Positions 31,826 to 41,935 are shown, numbered from the stretch's first letter. The stretch: 64,000 nt of DNA from Prorocentrum cordatum (GCA_963575745.1 CAUYUJ010014562.1:19842-83841), one strand, 5' to 3'. Numbers and translations are program-made. The notes: a model not told the origin generated them from the sequence alone.

Positions 31826-31995
31826 CCTCCTCCTCCTCCTCCTCCTCCTCCTCCTCCTCCTCCTCCTCCTCCTCCTCCCCCTCCTCCCCGTCCTCCTACT
31901 CCTCCTTCCCTTCCTCCTCCACCTCCTCCTCCTTCCCTTCCTCCTCCCACTCCTCCACCTCCTCCTCCGCCTCCTCCTCCTCCTCCTCCTCAGGA
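31826..31995. repeat. (TCC)n polypyrimidine array
   Basis: An almost pure pyrimidine tract on the plus strand, inside the putative intron between the first two membrane exons. Confidence 0.9.
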
Positions 31996-32245
31996 AGGCC
32001 TCTCAGGAGTTGCTTCCTGGACCATCTTCGTATTCTGCCTTCCGCTGTTCAGCGTGCCCAGCACTTAGTGGGCCCCGGAAACGGCAGGGCCGTGTTTGCA
32101 CCGTTTCCGAAAGAGCGCCTCCTGAAGACGGAACCAGCAACAACAACGCCGACCGGAAGCGGCAACAGAAACGGCTCCGGGATTGGGGGTGGAGCCAGAA
32201 ACCGGTTCAGAAACGGCGGCGGAACCGGTTACAAAAACGGCAGAA

Positions 32246-32432
32246 CCCAGACCCCCGGCGTCATGATTTTTTCACAACGTCGACCCCCAGAGGTTTCGAC
32301 CTATTCCCCGGGACCGGCTTCTCATCCCGAGTCGTTTTTTGACGGTCCCGAGGCCGGCCTCGGGACCGTCAGAGGCCGAAAATGGCGAAAAACCTCCCGT
32401 CGTGATTTTTTCATGACTCGAGGAGGTCTTGG
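32246..32432 (+). mobile_element. TIR element, family II, copy 4
   Basis: Starts CCCAGACCCCCGGCGTCATG and ends CTCGAGGAGGTCTTGG. An internal palindrome CGGTCCCGAGGCCGGCCTCGGGACCG lies at about 32,344-32,369. The acceptor of the next exon is 60 bp downstream. Confidence 0.75.
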
Positions 32433-32493
32433 AAGGAGCCAGCGACAAGAACGGCCAAACGGAACCGGTCAAAAACGGCCCTGTCGTTGCCAG

Positions 32494-32661
32494 GGCTGAG
32501 GCCCAGCACGATCTGCGGCCTCTGGGGCATGGTGGGCGCCGCCGGGCGCGTGGCGCTCTCCGGGGCGGGCCTGCGACGGCGCGCGGCCTGCTTTGTGCTG
32601 CTGACGGCCGCGTGCCTTGCGCTCTCGCTCGGCAGCATGCTCGCCGTGGTGGTGCTCGGAG
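32494..32661 (+). CDS. Membrane exon (one predicted TM helix)
   Basis: After TTGCCAG the frame reads LRPSTICGLWGMVGAAGRVA, LSGAGLRRRAA and the hydrophobic CFVLLTAACLALSLGSMLAV, then runs into a GGA array that hides the 3' boundary. Positively charged RRR before the helix suggests a cytosolic N-terminal side (positive-inside rule). The entry phase does not chain directly with the previous exon, so another small exon may lie between them. Confidence 0.55.
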
Positions 32662-32869
32662 GAGGAGGAGGGGGAGTGGAGGAGGAGGAGGAGGGGGAGT
32701 GGGAGGAGGAGGAGGAGGGGGAGGAGGAGGAGGAGGAGGAGGAGGAGGAGGAGGAGGAGGAGGAGGAGGAGGAGGAGGGGCAGGAGGGGAGGGGGAGGAG
32801 GAGGGGAGGAGGAGGAGGAGGAAGAGGAGGAGGGGCAGGAGGGGGAGGGGGAGGGGGAGGAGGAGTGGG
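32662..32869. repeat. (GGA)n array
   Basis: A purine-rich GGA/GGGGA array on the plus strand between a membrane exon and a family II element. Confidence 0.9.
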
Positions 32870-33055
32870 GAGGCCCCCCTCGAGTAATGACTAAAAACAC
32901 GACGGGAGGTTTCTCGCCATTTTCTGTCTCCAGGGTCCCTTGCCGGGCCTCGGGACCGTCAGAAAACGAGTCGGGACGAACAACCGGTGTTGGGGAAGGG
33001 GTCGAGTCCTCTGAGGGCCGACGCTATGAAACAATTAGGATGTCGGGGGTCTGGG
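32870..33055 (-). mobile_element. TIR element, family II, copy 5
   Basis: GGCCCCCCTCGAGTAATGAC at the left end and TGTCGGGGGTCTGGG at the right, in minus orientation, with the shared interior GGGCCTCGGGACCGTCAG. It ends in GCAAGCAG, an acceptor-like sequence. Confidence 0.7.
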
Positions 33056-33256
33056 CAAGCAGCACAAGCGTAACTGTAAGCGTAGCTGTTCGAAGGGCCT
33101 CGCGGACTTCGTGGATCGGCGCTGGCCGACCCCCTTTCTCCCTGGCGCGCTCCGCGCGCCGGGAGCGGCGCCGGCGCCGCCTGGGGGCCCCTCGCCGGCA
33201 AATTTTGCGCGGGCCTCCGAAAGTTTCTGTTCGTGCCGCTGTCTGCTCGCCTACAG

Positions 33257-33405
33257 GTATACACCGGCGTGGCTGTCTCGAGCACTTATCGAGGGCGCCT
33301 GCGGCGGGTCACCGCCGCCTGCCTGCCTCCCGAAAGCTCCCGTGCGGCCAGGCGTTGGGCCGAGGTTTGGCCAGGCTCTGGGATTATGTGCGCCCCCAGC
33401 CTTTG
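33257..33405 (+). CDS. Probable exon, linker region
   Basis: Following CGCCTACAG the frame reads VYTGVAVSSTYRGRLRRVTA, ACLPPESSRAARRWAEVWPG and SGIMCAPS. Non-repetitive, mixed composition and a good polypyrimidine-AG acceptor support it. The 3' end is uncertain and no motif is recognised. Confidence 0.4.
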
Positions 33406-33459
33406 TGAACCTCCTGGGGGAAGGCTTGGGAGGGGAAGAGCAATGAGGAGGAGAGGGAG

Positions 33460-34210
33460 GAAAAGGGAGGAGGAGGAGGAGGAGGAGGAGGAGGAGGAGG
33501 TAGGAGGAGGAGGAGGAGGAGGAGGAGGAGGAGGAGGAGGAGGAGGAGAAAGAGGAGGAGGCGGCCCATTGAGGCCCTCTTGGAGCCTTCTGCTGGGGGC
33601 GTCCTGGGGCACTCTTGGAGGCCTCCGAGGGACCTCGTGGGGGCCGCCTGGGGCCTCTACATTGGGTCTCAGGGGCCTCGCGGGAGGAGGAGGAGGAGGA
33701 GGAGGAGGAGGAGGAGGAGGAGGAGGAGGAGGAGGAGGAGGAGGAGGAGGGCCGCATCTCTGTGGGACACTCTTAAGAATACATTGGCCTTCGGAGGCCA
33801 TTTGAGGCCCTCTCTGGGCAGTAGTGGGTCCATCTCTGGGCACTTTGCGGCCGTCCTGGATGTCTGCGGGGCCGTCTCGGGGCGGCCGTCCTTGGTGCCT
33901 CTCGGGCCGTCTTCAGGCCCTCTGGGGATGTCTTTCGGGCCTCTCGGGGGCCTCTTGGGGGACGTCTTGGGGCGATTTTGGGGGCCCATGGGCTGGAGCG
34001 TCGGAAGCCTACGCTCAAGTCATTGAAAAATCGGCAAAGGCCCATTAATCAGTTGGGCCTCCTGGAGGTCCTCGTGGAGCCCTCTTGGGACGTCTTGGGG
34101 GCTTGTGAGACCATCCAGAGAACAGCTTGGGCCGTCTTGGAGCCATCTCGGCCGTCTTGGGACCGTCTTGGTGGCCATCTTGGACCACTTCGGCCGTCTT
34201 GGGTTATGAT
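33460..34210. repeat. (GGA)n blocks and GGCCGTCTTGGGG minisatellite
   Basis: (GGA)n lies at 33,460-33,555 and 33,685-33,750. The rest is a degenerate 10-20 bp minisatellite of GGGCCGTCTTGG/GGGCCTCTTGGGG words, related to the larger array at 54,940-56,900. Confidence 0.7.
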
Positions 34211-34244
34211 GTTCCAATTTACTTTCTAGCCTTAATCACTAGAA

Positions 34245-34395
34245 TGAATTTCGAGCACCAAGAAAATACCGAAGCTGGAGGGCTTTCACGTGTCGGGCCC
34301 TGGGTGGCGATTTTCGTTCGAGACTGTTTCGATAGTTCTGGGTGCTCGAAATGATTTCTGGGATGTGGTCCTTAAGCACGATGGGGGCAACAGCA
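34245..34395. mobile_element. Repeat element with TTCGAGCACC inverted ends, copy 1
   Basis: TTTCGAGCACC at 34,248-34,259 is the exact inverse of GGTGCTCGAAA near 34,341-34,351. Between them are ACCGAAGCTGGAGGGCTTTC, ACGTGTCGGGCCCTGGG and GTTCGAGACTGTTTCGA. The copy at 59,325-59,480 shares all these blocks and the flanking TGTGGTCCTTAAGCACGATGGG-type tail. Confidence 0.7.
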
Positions 34396-34802
34396 GTCTT
34401 GGAGGCCATCTTAGCCGTCTTGGAGTCCCTACTGGGGCCGCCTTGCGCTGGAGGACCGGTGGGACATGCGCTTTGGGCCGCTGCATGTTGTGCCGGCGGG
34501 ACCGGCCAAGACCCCACTGGAAATGTCCATCCAGAGCCGAAACCATGTAAACACGTGGCACGCCGAACGCCACTGCGGCAAGCCACGGGGGGGCGGCGGA
34601 CCCAGAAGCCTTTGGGAGGTGGCTCTGTGTCTTGGGCCTCCCGTGGGGGGCCCCTGGGGGGCCTCTCGGAGTCGCTCTTGGCCTCTCGCGGGCCTCCTGT
34701 GAGCTCCTGGGAGGCCTCTCGGGGCTCCAAGGGTTACTTTGCATCTTCGGGTGGCCGTTCCTGTCCTGTGACTGGCAGTCTATTGTTGTGCTCCGGTGTG
34801 GG

Positions 34803-34900
34803 TTGGACGCGGATTCGACGCGGATTCGACGCGGATTCGACGTGGATTCGACACGGACCCGGCACGGATTCGATACGGATTCGGCACGGACTCGACGTGC
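34803..34900. repeat. CGGATTCGACG minisatellite
   Basis: About eight tandem 11-12 bp units of CGGATTCGACG with small variations, ending shortly before a probable exon. Confidence 0.8.
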
Positions 34901-34952
34901 ATCGCGGCGCGACGGGACAGACAAGGTACCCCGAAGATGCAACACAGTAAGG

Positions 34953-35137
34953 GGCCTGAGGGCCCTCCAGCTCGTGCCTCGCGGCACGTTGGCGGGTTTT
35001 ACGCACTGGGTCTCGGCCGCCGACGCGCTGCTCAACTGCCTCACCGCGGCAGCCTTCTCGGGCCTGGCCGGTCCGCGGTCGCTGCAGGTGCTGGCGCTGG
35101 ACGCCTTCTCGGCCACCAGGGGCAACATCAGGGGAGG
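34953..35137 (+). CDS. Probable exon before the linker
   Basis: The frame reads LRALQLVPRGTLAGFTHWVS, AADALLNCLTAAAFSGLAGP and RSLQVLALDAFSATRGNIRG, ending at a strong donor GTAAGTC. Composition is moderately hydrophobic. The donor GTAAGT is also the first six bases of a 50-bp TIR element. The acceptor is not certain (AACACAG at 34,947 or CCTCCAG at 34,970). I do not recognise the fold. Confidence 0.55.
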
Positions 35138-35353
35138 GTAAGTCGCCACGGCGGCAAGCGAGGGGGTGAAATGAGAAGGAGAAGGCCTTCTGAGAAGGCG
35201 GCGGGACTTCTCAGAAGCCCTCGCGCCTTCTCATAAGTTTTTTCTATCTTCGGGAGAGGCTTGGGAAACTTCTCAGAAGGCAGGGGAATTTCCGAACCTC
35301 TGAGAAGGCCTTCTCCTTCTCACTTCCCCCCCTCGTTCGCCGCCGATACTTAC
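35138..35353 (+). mobile_element. Introner-like TIR element starting at a donor site
   Basis: The first 50 bases (GTAAGTCGCCACGGCGGCAA, then GCGAGGGGG.GAAATGAGAA and GGAGAAGGCCTTCT) are nearly the reverse complement of the last 50, which end CGCCGCCGATACTTAC. The element therefore has long TIRs, and its terminal GTAAGT is the splice donor of the exon before it. Its centre also contains further AGAAGGC inverted words. No protein is encoded. The intron continues past the element to the acceptor at 35,663. Confidence 0.75.
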
Positions 35354-35663
35354 CAAACCACCCCCCAACCCAACTCGAAGGTCACAGACCCCCCCGAAGT
35401 TCCGGTCGGGGAGTGCGGGCTCCACCGTATTTTCTCGACGTTCCAAAACGCCCCCCCGCTGGAAATCGGCAGCCCCCGAGGTGACTTGTTGGGTTGGGGT
35501 GGCTTGGCAGGTAGTCAGCAAGGCTCAGGGGGGAACGCATCGACCCCCAATCGCCCATTCATTGCCGATGGGGGCCTGATTGCCCACCCCGTCCAGGACC
35601 GTTGGGATTCGCTATCGAGGGCCCATCGCCGATCTTCTACTGGCTATGTAGCGCTGGTTCCAG

Positions 35664-35782
35664 GTCGACGCTACCCCCCCTGAGCCGGTCCCCCCTGTCG
35701 TTGCCCCTCGCATCAACTCCTATACCGACGACCAGCTGCAGGTGTTCTACGAGAAGTACCTCGAGTACCTCTCGAAGGAGAG
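35664..35782 (+). CDS. Probable exon, linker before the TIR-like domain
   Basis: After GGTTCCAG (AG|G context usual for dinoflagellate introns) the frame reads VDATPPEPVPPVVAPRINSY, then TDDQLQVFYEKYLEYLSKER. The Pro-rich stretch followed by an acidic/aromatic helix looks like a domain linker. The downstream donor is not canonical; GAAG|GAGAGA is possible, as dinoflagellates also use GA and GC donors. Confidence 0.55.
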
Positions 35783-35929
35783 AAGACCGCATGAACATTC
35801 TTTGATCCGCGCTGGACCCCCTCTGGTGGCGCCTCCTGCGCTGCGCCGCCCCTGGCGCGCGGAGCGCGCAAGAGATGGGGGGTGCCCAGCGTCGACTCGA
35901 GGAAATCAGCGCGGGCCTCCGAAGATTCA

Positions 35930-36165
35930 TGTGATCGTTGTCTCATTGGTTGTTTTGCCGATCGGCGCGGGCCCTCGCATCCCCTCCCACCCATGGAGTA
36001 GGTCTTGGCTGCTCCTGGCGCCTGTTTCAAGCAGGAGTAGTCTCTCCCATGCTGCGCACTGTTGCAAACAGTCGCGTTAAGCAGAGGTCCGGAGCCGAGA
36101 AGAAGGAGGAGGAGGAGGAGGAGGGCCCTTCCGCCCAATGTCGAAACGCCGAATAAGAGAACGTG
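35930..36165. repeat. Dispersed repeat, copy 1
   Basis: CCGATCGGCGCGGGCCCTCG, CTTGGCTG...CTGGCGCCTGTTTCA, CTGCAAACAGTCGC.TTAAGCAGAG and CCTTCCGCCCAATGTCGAAA all recur in the same order at 56,478-56,695. The copy here contains a small (GGA)n expansion. Confidence 0.75.
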
Positions 36166-36169
36166 CACC

Positions 36170-36610
36170 GTGCGTGTGTGCGGGTGTGCGTGTGTGCGTG
36201 TGTGCGTGTGTGCGTATGTGCGTGTTTGCGTGTGTGCGCGTGTGCGTGTGTGCGTGTATGTGTGTGTGTGTGTGTGCGTGTGTGCGTGTGTGCGTGTGTG
36301 CGTGTGTGCATGTGTGCGTGTGTGCGTGTGTGCGTGTGTGCATGTGTGCGTGTGTGCGTGTGTGCGTGTGTGTGTGTGTGTGTGCGTGTGTGCGTGTGTG
36401 NNNNNNNNNNNNNNNNNNNNNNNNNNNNNNNNNNNNNNNNNNNNNNNNNNNNNNNNNNNNNNNNNNNNNNNNNNNNNNNNNNNNNNNNNNNNNNNNNNNN
36501 GCGTGCGCGTGTGCGCGTGCGCGTGCGCGTGCGCGTGCGCGCGTGCGCGTGCGCGTGCGCGTGCGCGCGTGCGCGTGCGCGCGTGCGCGTGCGTCCGTGC
36601 GTGCGTGTGC

Positions 36611-36649
<39 letters not shown>

Positions 36650-36660
36650 TGTGTGTGCGT
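36170..36660. repeat. (GTGTGC)n and (GCGT)n array interrupted by an assembly gap
   Basis: The left part is GTGTGC/GT-rich and the right part GCGTGC-rich. The 100 unknown bases between them mean the true array length is unknown. Frames that cross the gap are meaningless. Confidence 0.95.
36401..36500. other. Assembly gap of 100 N
   Basis: Exactly 100 ambiguous bases, the usual placeholder for an unknown gap size, inside a simple-sequence array that assemblers often fail to cross. Confidence 0.99.
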
Positions 36661-36689
36661 GCGGCTTTCTGTCCTTCGGACCTCGACCG

Positions 36690-36775
36690 GGCGCGGGTGA
36701 AGTGGGTGTTCTGCGGCTACCTGCGCCGATTGGCTGCGGCTGGGAAGGCTATGCCGCGGTACCAGGAGGTGCCAG
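36690..36775 (+). CDS. Probable exon, copy A of a duplicated segment
   Basis: The frame reads RARVKWVFCGYLRRLAAAGK, then AMPRYQEVPGG. An amphipathic helix followed by a PRYQE turn is a plausible lead-in to the TIR-like domain encoded by the next exon. Boundaries are not resolved; GAG|GTGCCAGG may be the donor. The same sequence occurs 367 bp downstream. Confidence 0.45.
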
Positions 36776-37056
36776 GAGGGGACAAAAACACGCAGACACA
36801 ATTCATCGCCGACTCCCAGGAGAATGTGGGAAGATAGCTTGTGGAAAGGGGGCGGGGGGGGGGGAAGACGAGAACCCAGCAAATGTGGGAGAATAGGGTG
36901 AATCCTGGGATGTGTGCCTATTCATTCGAGTGTCCCAGGGCCCCCTGTATGAGGTGCCAGGCTACCAGGCGATCGTCGGCAGCAGTGGCTTCCCGCTTCT
37001 GCGGGACGTGCGTGCGTGTGTGTGCGTGCGGCTTTCTGTCCTTCGGACCTCGACCG

Positions 37057-37142
37057 GGCGCGGGTGAAGTGGGTGTTCTGCGGCTACCTGCGCCGATTGG
37101 CTGCGGCTGGGAAGGCTATGCCGCGGTACCAGGAGGTGCCAG
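37057..37142 (+). CDS. Probable exon, copy B of a duplicated segment
   Basis: Identical in coding potential to copy A (VKWVFCGYLRRLAAAGKAMP). Only one of the two is expected in the mature mRNA; if the duplication is real, the two would be mutually exclusive or the protein would have a repeated segment. Confidence 0.4.
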
Positions 37143-37903
37143 GAGGGGACAAAAACACGCAGACACAATTCATCGCCGACTCCCAGGAGAATGTGGGAAG
37201 ATAGCTTGTGGAAAGGGGGCGGGGGGGGGGGAAGACGAGAACCCAGCAAATGTGGGAGAATAGGGTGAATCCTGGGATGTGTGCCTATTCATTCGAGTGT
37301 CCCAGGGCCCCCTGTATGAGGTGCCAGGCTACCAGGCGATCGTCGGCAGCAGTGGCTTCCCGCTTCTGCGGGACGGGCCGAAGCACAGGCCGGCGGCGCG
37401 CACCAGCAGCGGGGCAGCGCGAGGGGGGGGGGTCGGCCTTCTGGGAAGGCGATGGAGGGCTTCCTGGAAGGCCAGGGGGGCCCTCCTGCAACCCTCGTCA
37501 AACTTGGCATCAAAAATGTCTTACGTTGCTGAACTGTCTGTGGGGAGAGTCTGGACAGAGCAGCAGTGGCTGCGAGGTACTTGTGTGCGCCGCCCCTCCA
37601 ATGTCGGTCATCATCGAACTTCCCAGTCGTTCCCGGTCAGACCACTTTTGTCCTGGCCCCGACATTGGAGGGGCGTCTATCGACATTGAAGTGCGCGCCG
37701 ACATCGCAGGGGCGTGGTCGCCCTTTTTGACATTAATTTTGACAAGGGTACTAGAAAGGGCCTCGAGGCTTCTCTGAGGCACCGTCTCAGAGGCCTCCCG
37801 CGCCTCTAAAAAAAGGGCCCCTGCCTTCGAAGCAGCTCGCCGCCTTCCTGGAAGGCCCCCCCCCTCTCGCGCCACCCCCTCTCGCGCGCGCCGACAAACA
37901 TAG

Positions 37904-38036
37904 GTTCGTGCTGTCGCACCCGTGGCTGTCGAGCGAGCACCCGGACCCCACGGGGGCGAAATTGAGGCTGCTCGTGAACCAGCTCGACATGCTTCAGGCC
38001 TCCGACGCCGACGCGGTCTTTATCCTGCTGCCTGCG
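37904..38036 (+). CDS. Exon with start of a TIR-like domain
   Basis: After ACATAG the frame reads FVLSHPWLSSEHPDPTGAKL, then RLLVNQLDMLQASDADAVFI. The SH.WL...HPDP.G..L pattern followed by a helix and a hydrophobic strand recurs in protist proteins that resemble TIR domains. There it precedes a D-Y-x-S-L-P-Q motif, here found about 19 kb downstream at 57.2 kb. Coding quality is high. The donor is unresolved (GTCTTT within GCGGTCTTTATCC is one candidate). Confidence 0.65.
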
Positions 38037-38234
38037 GCAAGCCCCGCAACCGTGCCAACGCAGCAGCGCGGGGTGACGAGTGTTGGGTCAAAGACCCATT
38101 TCCACCCTAGACTTCCAACGATGCTGTCCCGATGTGTGAATCATTTCGACGGCAGGGTCCCACATGACACTATGTTTAAATTGCTTTAGTCCCCGTCGTC
38201 GTCCCTGTGATCACAGATCACAGAGGCCCTAGTC

Positions 38235-38600
38235 CGGCCCCCTCCTCCTCCTCCTCCTCCTCCTCCTCCTTCACATCCTCCTATCTTATCCCTGCCTCTT
38301 CCTTCTGCCACCTCCTCCTCCGCATCCCCCCACCTTCTGCTCGTCCTCCCTCACCTCCTCCCGGGACGCGCCAGTCTATTTTCATTGGCGCCGCTGCTGC
38401 TTCTAACGGCATGCGCACGTCCTGTTGAAGCTCCTCAACCTCATGATCGTCGTCGCCTCCTTCCTGTCCTCCCCCCCTTCCTCCATCTTCCCCGTTCGTA
38501 TCCTCCCTCTTCTCCTCACCCTCCTCGTCCTCCCAACCCCCCTTCGTATCTTCCCCCTTCTCCTCGCCCTCCTCGTCCTCCTCCTCCTGCTTCTACTCGC
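38235..38600. repeat. TCC-rich pyrimidine region
   Basis: Interrupted (TCC)n and CCTCCT words on the plus strand. No gene. Confidence 0.7.
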
Positions 38601-38689
38601 TCCTGCCCTCCTACTCGAGACTTCGGGGGCCCAAGAGCGACGACGGCTACAGGGATAGAAATGACCGCCTCGGAGTAGTAGCATTCGTT

Positions 38690-40540
38690 GTGTGCGGGCC
38701 GCACAGGGAGAGGGTTCCGGCTCGAGACTTCTTCGCGATGTAGTCACAAACGGGACTCCCGCTCGAGATTCCCTCAGGCTTCAGGCGCGATGACAGGCAC
38801 GTGTTTGCGATGGCCGCCTCAGATTTCTAGCATGAAGGGCGGGCCCCAGGGGGAGGGGGGTCCCGCTCGAGACCCCCGGACCTCACTCACGGACGAGGCT
38901 CCCACCCGAGACATCTTGAAGCTTCAGGCCCCAGGAGCCCAAAAGTGCTTACACCTACAGGTTTGCAGATGGCCGCCGCGGAACAAGTGGCACGTGTGCC
39001 ATGGCTCTTGCACAAAAAGGAAGGGGGAGGAGGAGGAGGAGGTGGAGGAGGAGGAGGGGGGAAGAGGGGGCAAGACATCGCCCCTCGGGGCCCAGCAACT
39101 GGGCCCAAATCCCAGGTGGGGAGGGGGGGGGAGGTGGCATGCGTCGCGACGCGGAATAAAGTGCTCGGAGCGAAGGGGGCACGGGGCGGAGGTCCCATTG
39201 GGGCGTTGGGGGCGCGGAGAGGAGGGGAGGGGAGGTGGTGTGCGTCGCGACGCGGAATAAAATGGTCGGGGCGGAGGAGGCACTGGGCGGGGCTTGGGGC
39301 AGAGGGCCACGGGGCGGGGGTCCAACTGGGGCGCTGGGGACGGGGGGGAAAGGGGGGGAGGTGGTGTGCGTCGCGCCGCGGGACAAAATTGTCGGGGCGG
39401 AGGGGGCACGGAGCGGAGCCCCCACTGGGGCGATGGGGACGCGGGGAGGGAGGTGGGGGAGGTGGCGTGCGTCGCGACGCGGAATAAAGCGTTCGTGGCG
39501 GAGGGGGCAGTGGGCGGGGCCCCCGCTGGTGCGCTGGGGACGCGGGGGGGCTCGGGGCAGAGAGCCACGGCGCCGGGGTCCCACTCTGGCGCTGGGGACA
39601 CGGGTGGGGGGTGCGACGCGGAACAAGTGGCACGTGCGCCATCGCTCTTGCGCAAAAAGGAAGGGGGAGGAGGAGGAGGTGGAGGAGGAGGAGGGGGGAA
39701 GAGGGGGCAAGACATCGCCCCTCGGGGCCCAACAACTGGGCCCAAATCCCAGGTGGGGAGGGGGGGGGAGGTGGCGTGCGTCGCGACGCGGAATAAAGTG
39801 CTCGGAGCGAAGGGGGCACGGGGCGGAGGTCCCACTGGGGCGCTGGGTGCGCGGAGAGGAGGGGGGGGGGCGTGCGTCGCGACGCGGAGTAAAATGGTCG
39901 GGGCGGAGGGGGCATTGGGCGTGGCTTGGGGCAGAGGGCCACGGGGCGGGGGTCCAACCAGACTGGGGCGCTAGGGACCGGGGGGGGAAGGGGGGGAGTT
40001 GGCGTGCGTCGCGACACGGAATAAAATTGTCGGGGCCGAGGCGGCACGTGGCGGAGCCCCCACTGGGGCGCTGGGGACGCGGGGAGGGAGTTGGGGGAGG
40101 TGGCGTGCGTCGCGACGCGGAATAAAGCGTTCGTCGCGGAGGGGGCAGTGGGCGGGGCCCCCGCTGGTTCGGGGCAGGGAGCCACGGCGCGGGGGTCCCG
40201 CTCTGGCGCTGGGGACGCGGGGGTGGGGTGCGACGCGGAATAAAGATTTCGTGGCGGAGGGGGCAGTGGGCGGGGCTCCCGCTGTGGCGCTGGGGACGCG
40301 GGGGCTCGGGGCAGAGAGCCACGGCGCGGGGGTCCCACTCTGGCGCTGGGGACGCGGGGAGAGGGGGAGGGGGGTGCGACGCGGGATAAAGCGTTCGTGG
40401 CGGAGGGGGCAGTGGGCGGGGCTCCCGCTGTGGCGCTGGGGACGCGGGGGTCTCGGGGCAGAGATCCACGGCGCGGGGGTCCCACTCTGGCGCTGGGGCG
40501 CGGGGGGGGGGGGGGGCGACGTGGAATAAAATGGTCGGAG
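38690..40540. repeat. Higher-order satellite 1 (GCGTCGCGACGCGGAATAAA units)
   Basis: About twelve units of roughly 115-130 bp, each containing GTGCGTCGCGACGCGGAATA, AA.GTCGGGGCGGAGGGGGCA and CCCACTGGGGCGCTGGGGAC. A larger block starting CGGAACAAGTGGCACGTG at 38,979 is repeated at 39,617 (about 638 bp). Most units contain AATAAA. Minus-strand frames give long Pro/Arg-rich proteins of over 500 residues, which I reject. Confidence 0.9.
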
Positions 40541-40589
40541 TTCTAGCCACCCTGTGCACGAAAACAATAATGACGGGGAATACGGGATC

Positions 40590-41935
40590 GGGGCGGAGGG
40601 GCGCGCTGGCTGGTGGGCGGGGGGGATGCGGAAGGGGGTGCGCCGTGCCGAAACAAAGAAGTCGGGGCAGAGAGATGTGCCGTGCCGAAATAAAGGTGTC
40701 GGGGCGGAGGGCGCGCTGGCTGGCGGGCGGGGGGGGATGCGGAGGCGGTGTGCCGCGCCGTAAGATTGGCGTCGGGGCGGAGGGGTGTGCCGTGCAAACA
40801 TAAAATGGCCGGGGCGGAGGGGGCGCGCGGGAGGGGGGGGGAGCGTGCCGAAATCAAAAGGTCGGGGCGGAGGGGGTGCGCTGGCTGGGTGGGGATGCAG
40901 GGGGGGCGCCGTGCCGAAATAAAAAGGGTCGGGGCGGGGAGGCACGCTGGCTGGCGGGTGGGGGATGCGGAGGGGACGCGCCGTGCCGAAATAAAGTTGT
41001 TGGGGCGGACGGGCGCGCCGTGCCGAGATAGAGGGGTCGGGGCGGAGGGGCGCGCTGGCTGGCGGGCGAGGGGGGGAATGCGGAGGGGGCGTGCCGTGCC
41101 GGAAATAAGAAGTCGGGGCGGAGAAGTGCGCCGTGCCAAAATAAAAGTGCCCGGGCGGAGGTCGCGCTGGCTGGCGGGCGGGGGGGCGCGGGCGGGGCGC
41201 GCCGTGCCGAAATAAAAAGGTCGGGGCGGAGGGGTGCGCCGTGCCGAAATAAAGACGTCGGGGCGGAGGGGGCGCCGCCGGGGGGGGGGGGGGGCGCACC
41301 GGAATAAAAGGGTCGGGCGGAGGGGGCGCGCTGGCTGGGCGGGGGGGATGGGGGGAGGGGTGTGCCGGCGAAATAAAAGGGTCGGGGCGGAGGGGCGCTG
41401 GATGGTGGGTGGGGGATGCGGGGCGGTGTGCCGTGCCGAAATAAAGGTATCAGGGCGGAGGGGTGTGCCGTGCTGAAAAGAAGGGTCGGGGCGGAGGGGC
41501 GCTGGCTGGTGGGCGGGGGGATGCGGAGGGGGTGTGCCTGCCGAAATATGGGGGTCCGGGCGGGGGCGCGCTGGCTGGTGGGCGGTGGGATGCGGAGGCG
41601 GTGTGCCGTGCCGGGATGAAGGGGTCGGGATGGAGGGCTGTGCCGTGCTGAAGTACAGGGATCGGGGCGGAGGGTCGCGCTGGCTGGTGGGAGGGGGGGA
41701 TGCGGAGGGGGTGTGCCGTGCCGAAATAAAGGGGTCGGGGCGGAGGGGTGTGCCGTGCCGAAATGAGTGGGTCGGGGCGGAGGGGCGCGCTGGCTGGCGG
41801 GTGGGGGGGCGCGGAGGGGGCGTGGAGGGGGTGCGCCGTGCCGAAATAAAGGAGTCGGGGCGGAGGGGGCGCGCTGGCCAGTGGAATGCGTGGGCGATGG
41901 CAGGGGTGCCGTGCCGAGATAAAGTGGTCGGAGCT
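40590..41935. repeat. Higher-order satellite 2 (GTGCCGAAATAAA units)
   Basis: Roughly 18-20 shorter units (about 45-110 bp) of GTGCCGTGCCGAAATAAA, GTCGGGGCGGAGGGG and GCGCGCTGGCTGG, continuous with satellite 1 and sharing its GTCGGGGCGGAG core. No gene is supported. Confidence 0.9.

Larger units (their letters stand above)
36646..37378. repeat. 367-bp tandem duplication beside the gap
   Basis: The sequence from the GTGCGTGCGTGTGTGTGCGTG border through GCGGCTTTCTGTCCTTCGGA to CGCTTCTGCGGGACG is present twice with a 367-bp period and essentially no differences. The second copy then continues GGCCGAAGCAC. Identity this high next to an unresolved array is typical of either a very recent duplication or an assembly error. 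Confidence 0.9.

Noticed and set aside
36062-36896. Frames crossing the ambiguous bases with Cys-Val repeats
   Set aside because: They are GT/GC-rich simple sequence joined through unknown bases.
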